A stretch of 64,000 bases of DNA from the NCBI RefSeq assembly GCF_016107575.1, contig NZ_JABAST010000006.1:52110-116109 (forward strand), written 5' to 3'. The first letter of the stretch is position 1. Each line of letters opens with the position of its first letter. Positions 8,932 to 17,863 of this stretch are shown here, piece by piece. Made by a program: the position numbers and the translations under genes. The notes below the pieces were generated by a model. That model was not told the origin of the DNA and made no database searches. It saw only the letters and a list, made by a program, of their open reading frames with translations. This stretch comes from Psychrobacter faecalis (lineage in GTDB: Bacteria > Pseudomonadota > Gammaproteobacteria > Pseudomonadales > Moraxellaceae).

Positions 8932-10476
8932 TTAAATTACTTTAGAGAAGCGGTTTTTATGTTTTTTCTCAAGATACTCATCGAACACCATAGCGACATT
9001 ACGCCCTAATAGACGACCTTTTGGCAGGACGCGAATACCAGCGGCATCCATGTCAATCAAGCGGTCCTCTTGCATCGCGCCCAATTGCTGAATTTCATCG
9101 ATAAAGTAAGTAATAGCATCGATACCAAATTTCTGATTAACGTCTCTAAAGTCGATATAGTCGTGACAAAGTAAATTCATAATCACGTATTCACGCAGAC
9201 GATCTTTAATCGAGGTTTTAATCACATTGACCGCTGGCATGATCGCTGGATTATCACGCGCCGCATCGATATTTTCTTTATATACCTGCAAATCCGTATG
9301 GTTTTGCAAAATATAGCTGCTATTGGCGTTAGAGATTTGGCTGATTGACGACACGCCAAAGCCTAATAAATCGCAATCGCCCATGATGGTATAACCCTGA
9401 AAATTACGATGTAATTTGCCTTCGCGCTGGGCGATAGCAAGCTCATCGTCAGGTTTGGCAAAATGGTCGATACCGATATATTGATAACCGGCCTCGCTCA
9501 AGGTATTGATGGTATTACCGAGCATGGTAAGCTTCTCAGCTGGCGTCGGTAAATCTGCCTCTCTGATTTGGCGTTGCGATTTAAAGCGCTCAGGCAAATG
9601 AGCGTAATTGAATACCGATAAACGATCGGGTGACATCTCAATAACACGGCGTACGGTCTTGTCTAGAGTCGTTGGCGTTTGATGCGGTAAGCCGTAAATC
9701 AAATCGACGTTGGTAGAATGGAAGCCCAATCTACGCGCTTCAGCAAGCACATTCTCAATCAGTTCAGCAGAGTTGATACGGTTGACGGCGATTTGTACTT
9801 TTTCGTCTAAGTCTTGTACGCCTAGACTGACACGGTTAAAACCAAGGTTACGCAGTACCGTTAGTGTCTCGTCGCCAAGCTCACGCGGATCGATTTCAAT
9901 AGAGTAATCGCCTTGGTCTTCTGGCAAAAATTCAAACTGGGTCTGCAAAAATTCCCAAAGTTTTATCAACTCATTATCTTGTAGAAAGGTTGGCGTACCG
10001 CCACCGAAATGCAGCTGCTTGACCAGTGGATTTTTACGATCGGCTGGCGTTTTTAATAGGCTACGTTTGTGCTTGATTTCCGCCATTAAATATTCTAAAT
10101 AATCGCCAGCGTCGCTGTTCTTTTTGGTGATTATTTTATTACAAGCACAGTAGTAGCAAAGGTGACGACAAAACGGAATATGGAAATACAGCGATAAGGG
10201 CGCATCGGCTTCGCGCTCTTGCAAAATCTTAGTCTCCAGCCCCTCAGGCATCGGTGAAAATTCTAACGCGGTCGGGTAGGAGGTATAACGCGGCCCAGAT
10301 CGATTGTATTTATTGATAATCTCTTCATCGAATGCTGGTAGCTGTTTGCTGGTAATGCTGCCACGGGTACTGGCATAGGGATTGGGCATCTCAACCACAG
10401 GGCGTGCAGTCGTAGGCTGCTCGTCGGCATGAGCGAAAGATCTTTGGTCGCTATTGATATCGGCTGGTTCTGACAT
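8932..10476 (-). CDS. hemN: Oxygen-independent coproporphyrinogen III oxidase
   Basis: Radical-SAM enzyme that decarboxylates coproporphyrinogen III to protoporphyrinogen IX in anaerobic heme synthesis. The radical-SAM cysteines are in CRHLCYYC (103, 107, 110), with the following aromatic/Cys residues (ACNK) typical of true HemN. Further family motifs are HFGGGTPTFL, EIDPREL, RVSLGVQDLDEKVQ and VDLIYGLPHQT. The C-terminal HemN domain is present (IMGDCDLLGFGVSSIS, LLCHDYIDF). The 514-residue length includes a ~45-residue N-terminal extension compared with E. coli. The start has GAGG 8 bases upstream. Confidence 0.95.
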   Translation of the reverse strand: MSEPADINSDQRSFAHADEQPTTARPVVEMPNPYASTRGSITSKQLPAFDEEIINKYNRSGPRYTSYPTALEFSPMPEGLETKILQEREADAPLSLYFHIPFCRHLCYYCACNKIITKKNSDAGDYLEYLMAEIKHKRSLLKTPADRKNPLVKQLHFGGGTPTFLQDNELIKLWEFLQTQFEFLPEDQGDYSIEIDPRELGDETLTVLRNLGFNRVSLGVQDLDEKVQIAVNRINSAELIENVLAEARRLGFHSTNVDLIYGLPHQTPTTLDKTVRRVIEMSPDRLSVFNYAHLPERFKSQRQIREADLPTPAEKLTMLGNTINTLSEAGYQYIGIDHFAKPDDELAIAQREGKLHRNFQGYTIMGDCDLLGFGVSSISQISNANSSYILQNHTDLQVYKENIDAARDNPAIMPAVNVIKTSIKDRLREYVIMNLLCHDYIDFRDVNQKFGIDAITYFIDEIQQLGAMQEDRLIDMDAAGIRVLPKGRLLGRNVAMVFDEYLEKKHKNRFSKVI

Positions 10477-10603
10477 GCGAGATTCCTCGGTTTAACTGTA
10501 TAAATCGCCACTTAAGTAATAAGTAGTATAACAAATCAATAGTCATAGTGGCATGGACGGTAAGTTTTCGTATATACCCATAAAGTTGTATTGCTATCTA
10601 CAA

Positions 10604-10642
10604 TAAAAAAAGACTTCAGGATTACCCTAAAGTCTTTTTTAT
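10604..10642 (-). terminator. Rho-independent terminator of the acylase gene
   Basis: Stem AAAAAGACTT/AAGTCTTTTT with a 13-base loop, located just past the stop of the leftward acylase gene. Confidence 0.8.
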
Positions 10643-10665
10643 TATAATCAATAATTTAGCTAGAA

Positions 10666-13131
10666 CTATTCTCTCAATTTAATCACTTCACCAACCGCTT
10701 GTTTGGATATTTCGCTCTTACTAAATGGCAGACGAATCCACTCTTTATCTGAATAACGGCGCGTCTGATCACGATGATAAGGGCGCGTCGTATCTCCTGC
10801 TTGTGAGTAGGCAAGCAGCGCCTCTACAACAGGACCTTTACTATCAAAGGTCACTGACTGCATATAGGTTGGGCCATTGGTCACTGGACCATAAGTGCCA
10901 TCGCTGTTTTGACTTGAGCTTGCGACATTGAAGACGCCTTCACCACCAAAACCACCATGCATAGGAATCTTTTCATTGTTCTTGCCTGCATCAATAACGA
11001 ACTGCAAGCTTCCTAATGGCGCATCAAGCGCAATAGTTCTATCATTAAAATATTTGATTGAGTCGCCAAGCGCAGTACGTGTCTTATCATTGATGATTAA
11101 GTCACGAGGGGTGTTAATGGGATCTGCCTTATTAAATGGAACACCAAAACCTGCATAATCACTCACACCAAGATTGGTCCAAAACTTTCTAAAGACATGA
11201 GCGCCTTTACTATCGAGATTATCGCGGCGATCCCAATTGCTTAGTACGTTACAAGCTTGGGTTGCGTCAATGCTGCCACCGTCTTTTAAAGGCAATAGAG
11301 GGTTAGCGGTACAATCTGCTAAGACATCATCGAGCACTAATTCGGCTGCATAACTGCGGTTGCCATAGACGACTTGTTGTAGCTTATCTAAATCAAAATT
11401 ATGGCCACCAAGTCCATCTTTATTGCTCAGTCTATCTAATACTTGGGTAAATGCCATTCTGGTACGTAAAGATAGCGGTGCCGCGTCTTCAGAAAGCGGT
11501 AACAAATCACGTCTTAATAATGGGGAGAATCCAGTTAATAGTTGTTCTGCATTACTGAGCCAATAACTATCGTTTGAATTTAGGACATAATCATCACGAA
11601 TTAAAAACGGTAATTTTGAGCCGCCAAAGATACCCGCTTGAGGAGAATCGGCGTCCGTATCCCACTCACAGGCAGCCGTACTACCATTAAGTGCAGGTAA
11701 GTCTGCGGCAATCAAAAGAGGAAGAGCAGCTCCAGCGTCAGCACTACAAGCTACTAACTTTTCTCTAGTGACATTAGGTACCGTTGAGATATCGGCGTAA
11801 AGCGCTTTACCGTTACGGTCAGTAGCAATGGTATTGACAAACCCTAGGCCTAGAATTTTTTGCATTCTATCGACGAGATCTCCAACGCTAGTGGCCATAT
11901 TCATACTGCGCCACTGATTGAGGGCTCTTGGGTTCTCAGAGGCAGCATCACGGATAGTATAAACAACGTTATTAGCATCACCCCATGCTGGTAAGCGAGG
12001 ATCAAGCAGTTTTGCATTGAGTATTGGCCCATAATGTGAAACATAGATGTTCCGAGTTATTGTTTGATTGTTTGGCATCTTAACAATGACTGGAACCGTT
12101 TCAATATCACGTTGTTCAACCTTACCGTCGCTGTTGACATAATTGTATTTAAAAGGACTACCGTTGACTAGACTAAGCTGATAAAGGGTAAAGCGCTTAG
12201 CAGTCGATACCGTATGGCTCCAAGCCACGTCTTTATTAAAGCCGATGTTGATAAAAGGTTGACCTTGCTGAGCGGAACCCATCACATCAAGCTTACCTGG
12301 TATTGTTGTATGAAATTCATAAAAACGCTGAACGCCTTCCCATGGTTCATGTGGATTTCCATACATTACGCCACTATCAGTACCTGTTACCTTACTACCA
12401 AAGGCATAAGCATTACTACCGCCATCTAATACGTTGATAGTTGTCATATCGAATTTTTCATCCGACTCTGCTATAGGTTCAGGGCTACTCATTCTAGAGC
12501 TTCCCATGACGATACCTGACGCTGGAGGAGCTACTTGTGCGATTTGTTTGACGAAGTTAGAGAGTCCACCGCGTAAATTGGCTTTGCCATATAGAGCCAA
12601 CATATCGTCAATATTGATTTCGCGAACCCATTCAGCGCCTGCACAGGCAGGGTCTTCAATATTTTTGACCCCTTTGTCACGCAAATAGCGATTGTAGCCA
12701 GCGGCATAGCCTTTGACCGCATCAATCACTTCAGGGTCTTGAGCCCCTAGAAAACCCGATCGTCGTTCAGGAGAGTTATACCAAGTGTAGAAAACATCGC
12801 TATTCTCATTACCCTCAGCACCCAGATAGCGCATACTCTCACCCTTAGCGATTACGATTTCACGTGCTAAGGAGCAGATATTGTCTTCGGCAAAAGCATA
12901 CCCGACGCCATAACCCAGACCTTTATAATTTTTAGCAGTGATGTGCGGGATACCAAACTCAGTGCGCTGGATATCCGCCGCATAAGTACTATCACCAGTG
13001 CCGTCGTCTATATTGCCGTTAAAATTGTCGTTATCCGAACAGCCAAACAGTCCCAGAGAGACTGCCATCGTCAATAGCGTGAGTGTGCGTACACGCCGAT
13101 TAAGCACATTAATGCTCATAAGCTTACCCAT
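10666..13131 (-). CDS. Penicillin/acyl-homoserine-lactone acylase family lipoprotein
   Basis: Ntn-hydrolase of the penicillin amidase superfamily, made as a precursor and self-cleaved into alpha and beta chains. The catalytic beta-chain Ser is in GGSNAYAFG (Ser 239). MYGNPHEPW just after it fits the acylase core. An N-terminal signal with lipobox LFGC (Cys 31) predicts a membrane-anchored lipoprotein, whereas the AHL acylases PvdQ and QuiP are soluble periplasmic. FGIPHITAKNYKGLGYG..FAEDN matches the alpha-chain start of the aculeacin/AHL acylase branch. An alternative ATG four codons in (13119) cannot be excluded. Real substrate (AHL, lactam or another amide) is not decidable from sequence. 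Confidence 0.85.
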   Translation of the reverse strand: MGKLMSINVLNRRVRTLTLLTMAVSLGLFGCSDNDNFNGNIDDGTGDSTYAADIQRTEFGIPHITAKNYKGLGYGVGYAFAEDNICSLAREIVIAKGESMRYLGAEGNENSDVFYTWYNSPERRSGFLGAQDPEVIDAVKGYAAGYNRYLRDKGVKNIEDPACAGAEWVREINIDDMLALYGKANLRGGLSNFVKQIAQVAPPASGIVMGSSRMSSPEPIAESDEKFDMTTINVLDGGSNAYAFGSKVTGTDSGVMYGNPHEPWEGVQRFYEFHTTIPGKLDVMGSAQQGQPFINIGFNKDVAWSHTVSTAKRFTLYQLSLVNGSPFKYNYVNSDGKVEQRDIETVPVIVKMPNNQTITRNIYVSHYGPILNAKLLDPRLPAWGDANNVVYTIRDAASENPRALNQWRSMNMATSVGDLVDRMQKILGLGFVNTIATDRNGKALYADISTVPNVTREKLVACSADAGAALPLLIAADLPALNGSTAACEWDTDADSPQAGIFGGSKLPFLIRDDYVLNSNDSYWLSNAEQLLTGFSPLLRRDLLPLSEDAAPLSLRTRMAFTQVLDRLSNKDGLGGHNFDLDKLQQVVYGNRSYAAELVLDDVLADCTANPLLPLKDGGSIDATQACNVLSNWDRRDNLDSKGAHVFRKFWTNLGVSDYAGFGVPFNKADPINTPRDLIINDKTRTALGDSIKYFNDRTIALDAPLGSLQFVIDAGKNNEKIPMHGGFGGEGVFNVASSSQNSDGTYGPVTNGPTYMQSVTFDSKGPVVEALLAYSQAGDTTRPYHRDQTRRYSDKEWIRLPFSKSEISKQAVGEVIKLRE

Positions 13132-13497
13132 CCATGGTTAATTACGATTTTATAAAGCGCTAACGAAAATCACCGCCAAGCTTTATATGTCAATAAAATC
13201 CTTTTATTGCCATGCTTTTATCTGTCTTATTTTCTATTTTTTTGAATGAAATAATAAATAAGAAAAATTAAAAACATTTATCAATCATATAACACTTTTA
13301 AATATCTATGCTAGCGAATAAATCGCAGAATTTAGGCGCTGATATTTTGCTTAGTAGTAGTCAGAAATGAGTTTTATCTATTAAAAAATAGGTTAGAAAT
13401 AATAAGGTTTAAACGGATTGATAAAAATAGAACACGACATTTACGCGCTGATTGATAATGCTCTATTATCGATTAATCTTTATAGTAGGAAACGCTG
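13132..13497. other. AT-rich intergenic region between divergent acylase and comM
   Basis: 366 strongly AT-rich bases containing the divergent promoters. No clear -35/-10 pair, hairpin or small gene was identified by eye. AGGAAA lies 8 bases before the comM ATG and is its ribosome-binding site. Confidence 0.45.
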
Positions 13498-14418
13498 ATG
13501 TCGTTCGCCCAAGTCTATACGCGTTCAGTCGTCGGACTGCACGCGCCGCAGGTCATTATCGAGGTGCATTTATCACAAGGCTTGCCAGCGCTGACCATTG
13601 TCGGCTTGCCTGCCGCTGCTGTGCGCGAAAGTAAAGACAGGGTGCACTCGGCGATTTTGAATTCGGGCTTTCAATTCCCTAATCGGCGTTTGACGATTAA
13701 TCTAGCACCGGCAGACTTGCCAAAAGATGGTGCAAGATTGGATTTGCCAATAGCCATCGGTATTTTGGCCGCCAGTGGACAGCTTGAGCCAGAAACGTTA
13801 TCAGGGTTTGAGTTTATCGGCGAGCTTGCACTCAATGGCGAGTTGCGGCAAGTGAGTGGTAGCTTGGCGGTTGCTCGAGCGATGAAAGCAGAGTCGTTAG
13901 TGGTAAATTCTACCAAACCTTCTACAAAATCTGATGAACAAGAATCGCGCCAGTTACGGCAATTAATAGTACCGATTGATAATGGCGCGGAAGCCAGCCG
14001 TGTCGAGGGGGTGACGATATTAGCGGCGCAAAACTTAAAGGCAGTCTGTAATCATTTGCAGTCGCTCACAGATTCTAGCCTTATAGATGAGCGCTTAGAA
14101 GTCGTGCAAGCAACCGCTGCGCAGAGTAAAGTTGCTTATAAAGTTGATTTGGCGGATGTTAAAGGTCAGCATCATGCTAGGCGGGCGTTAGAAATCGCCG
14201 CCGCTGGTGGCCATTCGATACTGTTTACCGGACCGCCGGGTTCTGGCAAGACGTTGATGGCATCACGGCTACCCACTATCTTGCCAGACTTGAGTGATGA
14301 AGACGCATTAGAAGTTGCCAGCACCTATTCAGTGGCAGATAGCGACTATGATTATGGTACGCGGCCATTCAGGCAAGTTCATCACACCATATCTGCAGTG
14401 GCGTTGGTTGGTGGTGGT
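13498..14418 (+). pseudogene. comM: comM 5' part (AAA+ competence helicase), split by transposon
   Basis: ComM (YifB/Mg-chelatase-like family) is a hexameric branch-migration helicase acting in natural transformation. This fragment encodes the first 307 residues: the N-terminal Lon-like domain (MSFAQVYTRSVVG...VGLPAAAVRESKDRV) and the Walker A motif GPPGSGKT (245-252). It stops at VALVGGG, where the Tn7-like element begins. Translation runs only five codons into the element before a stop at 14431-14433. The rest of the gene lies at 26924-27570. Joined with one GTGGT removed, the frame gives a 520-residue protein reading VGGG-SRPKPGEI, so the interruption is the only visible damage. Confidence 0.95.
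14414..14418 (+). repeat. Left target-site duplication GTGGT
   Basis: Five bases of comM immediately before the left transposon end (TGTCA), repeated exactly at 26924-26928 after the right end. Five-base duplications are the hallmark of Tn7-like transposition. Confidence 0.92.
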
Positions 14419-14463
14419 TGTCACTTCCCATAATCCTTGTCATAATTCCACAAACATTGTCAA
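14419..14463 (+). repeat. Left-end TnsB-site-like repeats
   Basis: TGTCA occurs at 14419, 14439 and 14459, exactly 20 bases apart, starting at the terminus. The right end carries the same word in inverted orientation. The regular spacing matches the multiple TnsB-binding sites of Tn7-like ends. The repeats stop 18 bases before the start of the TnsE-like gene, so TnsB binding could also repress its promoter (inference). Confidence 0.75.
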
Positions 14464-14480
14464 AGTAAGAGACTTTAAAG

Positions 14481-16202
14481 ATGAGCAATTTTAAACCGTT
14501 TATAGGAATTGACCTGGTAGCAAGCAAATCAAGTATAGATATTAGTGACTTTTTAAATTTGACTGACTACGAAAAGGGGGTTAAGAAAAGATTTTTTAAA
14601 AACTCTTTATATCAAGTTATTTGGTACAAGAATCTATATGATTTAGGTGAAGGAAAAGAAAACAAACGAGTTGAAGTTGTTTTTGTCAGTAGCAATGGTT
14701 TTCAAATTTCTGTGAAGCTACCGCTTGATATTATAATAAAAGTACCAGTAGGTTCTGTCTGGAAAAACGGACTTATGGTTAAAGAGTTGGATACTGGGCA
14801 GTACGTATTTTCTTTGCAAGAAGCAAAAGGTAAGAGTTTTCATAGGCCTAATGTTAGATATATTTCTCAATTCTATGAAAAGAAACAGGAGGGAAAACAA
14901 GAGGATGAGCAAAAAAAGTACAGAGCCAATTTAATTCTTCGTGAGAAGGATTATCCTGTTAGGGGTAGCGAAGCAAACACCCTGATTATTGTCGAGCAGG
15001 GAGAATTAAAATTTATTATTCACCCCCTTATCTTTTTTTTAACTCATTACGGCAGTTCTAAGCACATAAACAATGTTCTTGTTTCTCATCCTTGGGGTGA
15101 TGTAAATAATAGTGATCATAGTACTGTTAAAAACCTTCTAGAACTTGATTATAAAAATACCAAATGCTCTAAAGCTGTCTTAATACCTAAAAGCTGTTTG
15201 GTAAGCGATGCAGTTATTTTGCATTATCTTAGAGAAAACGAATATACAAAAAGAACTGTTAAGGAATTCAATGCGACTACTCGGCAAAAACTTAACGATA
15301 ATAAAAATAAGTCTGGTGGTATATCTGTGAAACCTTATCATCAACAAAGCATTGAGATGCTAGTAAAAGGAATACCTTTAGGGGGTGGCATTATCTTGTG
15401 TTCTGAGGTTATAGGCATGTCATTACCACGAGGTGAAGAAATATTCTACGATTTTGAGAATAGTATTCAAGTCGTTGGTGCAAGTAATGCTCAATCATTT
15501 AGACCTATGTATATCAACATTGAAAAAGAGACGATAGTCGTAGCAGATACTAGAGGTCCTAATAATTCAACTACAGCTGTAATTAGACAAAAACAAAAAG
15601 TATTAGGTGATATCAGAAAAATCTCTAGAAACGAAGGTATAAGTTTAGATGAGGCCTTTAAATACGAAACTAAATCTATACCTTTGCGCGAACCTATACC
15701 TGATTTTTTCGCTCCAGGGAGTCTTGTCAATACTGCTGGTAGTGTTGGTATGTTAAAAGTATTCGTAGATTCGGGTGTAGAGGAATATACAGATACAAAT
15801 CCTCATAAAATTTTAAGATATGCTCGTCAGCTAAAACACTATTACAAATCCGTGAAAATTGACTGCTACTTAATTGAACAAGGTTATAAAGGTGAAGTAG
15901 TAAAACTACAAGAATCTAATGATGATAGATTTCCAAAGACTATTTACATTCTACGACTTATTATCGATGGTAAATATTACTTTGTCTTTGATAGCCAGCC
16001 GTTGAGTATTCTTAATGTATCAGGAATTAGTGGTATTATAGTTAAAGTGATTAGCTCCTTCGACCCTGAGGATTCAATTTACGAATTATTTAATAATGAA
16101 GGTAAGTTCCATAATATGGATAAGGATAATATTAGAATTTTTAATCACATGACTAAAGCTAAAAAAACCAATTGGTTAAGAAATGCCTTAATTAGGTTTT
16201 AA
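14481..16202 (+). CDS. TnsE-like transposition target-selection protein
   Basis: 573 residues. In Tn7, TnsE directs insertion into replicating or conjugating DNA by binding the sliding clamp and 3' recessed ends. Similarity was judged from memory of Tn7 TnsE. Shared features are an N-terminal beta region with a conserved LP turn (about residues 65-80) and a hydrophobic IHPLIFFLTHYGSS segment (about 175-190). A following AVLIPKSCLVSDAVILHYL aligns with TnsE's ILPSSSF...VVQLLVWLF. The C-terminal domain (about 440-573) has a helix, then strands (TIYILRLIIDGKYYFVFDSQ), then a basic tail. It starts 62 bases from the left end and reads inward, opposite to the tns operon. AT-rich codon use. If not TnsE, it is an unknown element-borne protein. 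Confidence 0.6.
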   Translation: MSNFKPFIGIDLVASKSSIDISDFLNLTDYEKGVKKRFFKNSLYQVIWYKNLYDLGEGKENKRVEVVFVSSNGFQISVKLPLDIIIKVPVGSVWKNGLMVKELDTGQYVFSLQEAKGKSFHRPNVRYISQFYEKKQEGKQEDEQKKYRANLILREKDYPVRGSEANTLIIVEQGELKFIIHPLIFFLTHYGSSKHINNVLVSHPWGDVNNSDHSTVKNLLELDYKNTKCSKAVLIPKSCLVSDAVILHYLRENEYTKRTVKEFNATTRQKLNDNKNKSGGISVKPYHQQSIEMLVKGIPLGGGIILCSEVIGMSLPRGEEIFYDFENSIQVVGASNAQSFRPMYINIEKETIVVADTRGPNNSTTAVIRQKQKVLGDIRKISRNEGISLDEAFKYETKSIPLREPIPDFFAPGSLVNTAGSVGMLKVFVDSGVEEYTDTNPHKILRYARQLKHYYKSVKIDCYLIEQGYKGEVVKLQESNDDRFPKTIYILRLIIDGKYYFVFDSQPLSILNVSGISGIIVKVISSFDPEDSIYELFNNEGKFHNMDKDNIRIFNHMTKAKKTNWLRNALIRF

Positions 16203-16227
16203 AAAAGTATATCTTAAGTACATAAAA

Positions 16228-16419
16228 GTGACAGCTATCATTACTACCGCTAAGCCATTAAAATTCAACCTTCTTGGTAGGATGTTTGGAAACAGAGTCA
16301 TTACTCTAACAGAAAAAGGTATCTCTTTATATTCTAAAAAAGGTTCTAAAGAGCTACTCTCTTTTTCTAAAACTAAACGATTTGCCTACGTTGAAAATGG
16401 GTTCTTTATAGTGGCATAA
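16228..16419 (+). CDS. Small protein, possible truncated helicase-IV N-terminal domain
   Basis: 63 codons starting at GTG, 25 bases after the TnsE-like gene on the same strand. The sequence (FNLLGRMFGNRVITLTE..., then LLSFSKTKRF) is a small all-beta pattern resembling the N-terminal PH-like domain that precedes the motor in HelD/UvrD-type helicases. No helicase motor follows, since the frame stops and the next gene is convergent. It may therefore be a remnant cut at the cargo boundary or a free-standing small protein. No clear ribosome-binding site was seen, so coding status is uncertain. Confidence 0.4.
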   Translation: MTAIITTAKPLKFNLLGRMFGNRVITLTEKGISLYSKKGSKELLSFSKTKRFAYVENGFFIVA

Positions 16420-16463
16420 TTAAATTAGACAGTATTTAAGAGATATATTACCTAGAAAAATAT

Positions 16464-17081
16464 TTAAACAATTTTCATGTTAATAGAGTCAATAACTTCT
16501 TGATAGTTGTTTACCACATTAAATGCTGGTAGAGCTTTCCCTAAAACTTCTTTCGAGGGTGAGAATAAGTACCCATGAGATACTGCTTCTAACATACTAA
16601 AATCATTAAATGCATCGCCTATTGCCATACTATTTCCCAATGATAAAGGATATTTTTCGATAATCTCGTGTTTACCATGTTGGCGACTATATAGCACTTT
16701 ATTAACATAGCCCGCACCATCGACCTGTAAACGATGACAATATACCGTCTCTATCGGAACTTCTAGCTTTTGCAAAAAACCTTCTAATAATTCATGAAAG
16801 CAGTCCGATACAATCTGAATATCAAAACCCTTCACTCTCAACGTTTGTAAAAACTCTACTGCGCCTTCTAAGGGGTTAAGCTGACTGATGATATCTTGTA
16901 TATTTAGTAGAGTAATCTGATTTTTGTTTAGAACATCAATGCGATACAGCATTAGTTTTTTATAATCTTCTACTTCTCTTGTAGTAATGCTCAGCTCAGA
17001 TATATTCAGCTGACTAGCCAAGAATTTCCATATCTCCGGAACTAAAACCCCTTCCATATCGATAAAAGCAACTTTATTCAT
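16464..17081 (-). CDS. thrH: ThrH-like HAD phosphatase (phosphoserine/homoserine phosphotransferase)
   Basis: HAD-superfamily enzyme of 205 residues, exactly the size of Pseudomonas ThrH, which has phosphoserine phosphatase and phosphoserine:homoserine phosphotransferase activity. Motif I is FIDMEGVLVPEIW, with Asp then Glu where classic SerB has DxD (a ThrH feature). Motif II is SDCF and motif III/IV is GDAFND. The start at 17081 is set by GAGG 8 bases upstream; the longer open frame to 17234 runs into lysE. Located 11 bases after the lysE-like gene, so co-transcribed. As transposon cargo it is outside its usual chromosomal setting. Confidence 0.85.
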   Translation of the reverse strand: MNKVAFIDMEGVLVPEIWKFLASQLNISELSITTREVEDYKKLMLYRIDVLNKNQITLLNIQDIISQLNPLEGAVEFLQTLRVKGFDIQIVSDCFHELLEGFLQKLEVPIETVYCHRLQVDGAGYVNKVLYSRQHGKHEIIEKYPLSLGNSMAIGDAFNDFSMLEAVSHGYLFSPSKEVLGKALPAFNVVNNYQEVIDSINMKIV

Positions 17082-17092
17082 GTTTAATTCCT

Positions 17093-17701
17093 CTAGTTTA
17101 AGTTTGCAAAGAGCAGCAACACGCCCAATAGCCCTAATATAAAACCAATGACACGATTGATTGCGACTTGCTGCTGTAGCATTTTTTCTCTTAGCGTCCG
17201 TTGAGAGAACAATAAAGCCACTAAAGCGAACCATATGAAGTGAGCTAGTGACATGAATAAGCCATAACCGATTAAAATAGACTTGGGGGTAATGGCGCTA
17301 ACAATCTGCGTATACGTGCTAATCACAAATAATGTGGTTTTAGGATTCAAAGCATTGGTAAAAAAACCGTATCGCAATGCTTGTCCGGAACTAATGCGGG
17401 CAGTAGCGCCTACGTCATGTACAGGCTTTTGTGTGAATGTTTTATAACCAATATAAATCAAATAAAGGGCACCAAGATATTTTATGATCGTCAAAAAATT
17501 TGGCGCAAGTTTCATTACAATGGCAACGGCTACTAACGTATAAGTAACGTGTACTAAGACACCTAATGCTATACCAATAGACGTTAGTACACCGACTGAA
17601 CGCCCATATAGGTAGCTATTCTTAGTGACAATAGCGAAATCAGCCCCAGGGCTAATAACAGCAAGAATGGTGATCATGATAACGGTAAGAAATTCTGTCA
17701 T
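17093..17701 (-). CDS. LysE/RhtB-family amino-acid exporter
   Basis: Inner-membrane transporter of 202 residues with about six hydrophobic segments. The N-terminal signature ISPGADFAIVTKNSYLYGR corresponds to the ISPGPD motif of RhtB/LysE exporters, with Ala replacing the second Pro. NALNPKTTLFVIS in the middle is also typical. Family members export homoserine, threonine, lysine or similar. Coupling to a thrH-like gene suggests homoserine or threonine handling (inference). A LysR-type regulator is encoded divergently 162 bases away and is the likely controller. Confidence 0.88.
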   Translation of the reverse strand: MTEFLTVIMITILAVISPGADFAIVTKNSYLYGRSVGVLTSIGIALGVLVHVTYTLVAVAIVMKLAPNFLTIIKYLGALYLIYIGYKTFTQKPVHDVGATARISSGQALRYGFFTNALNPKTTLFVISTYTQIVSAITPKSILIGYGLFMSLAHFIWFALVALLFSQRTLREKMLQQQVAINRVIGFILGLLGVLLLFANLN

Positions 17702-17863
17702 TTGGTCAACTCTGTAAAGGGTAAACCAACATATAAAGCGTCTTTATTCAAACAAATACTGTTTTATATATCGGTTTTTATGTCATCAATTTAAGTGCAT
17801 TCTCCTACAGTTACAGATAAACTAAAATTGAGTTTATTACATCATCATCTATGAGTTTTTGGC

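Noticed and set aside
14419..14470. Regular 20-base TGTCA repeats as a CRISPR-like array
   Set aside because: The repeated word is only five bases and sits at a transposon terminus; it matches end-binding sites instead.
17082..17234. Longer thrH-like protein starting at 17234
   Set aside because: The extension lies within the lysE-like coding region in another frame, and GAGG is placed correctly for the ATG at 17081.
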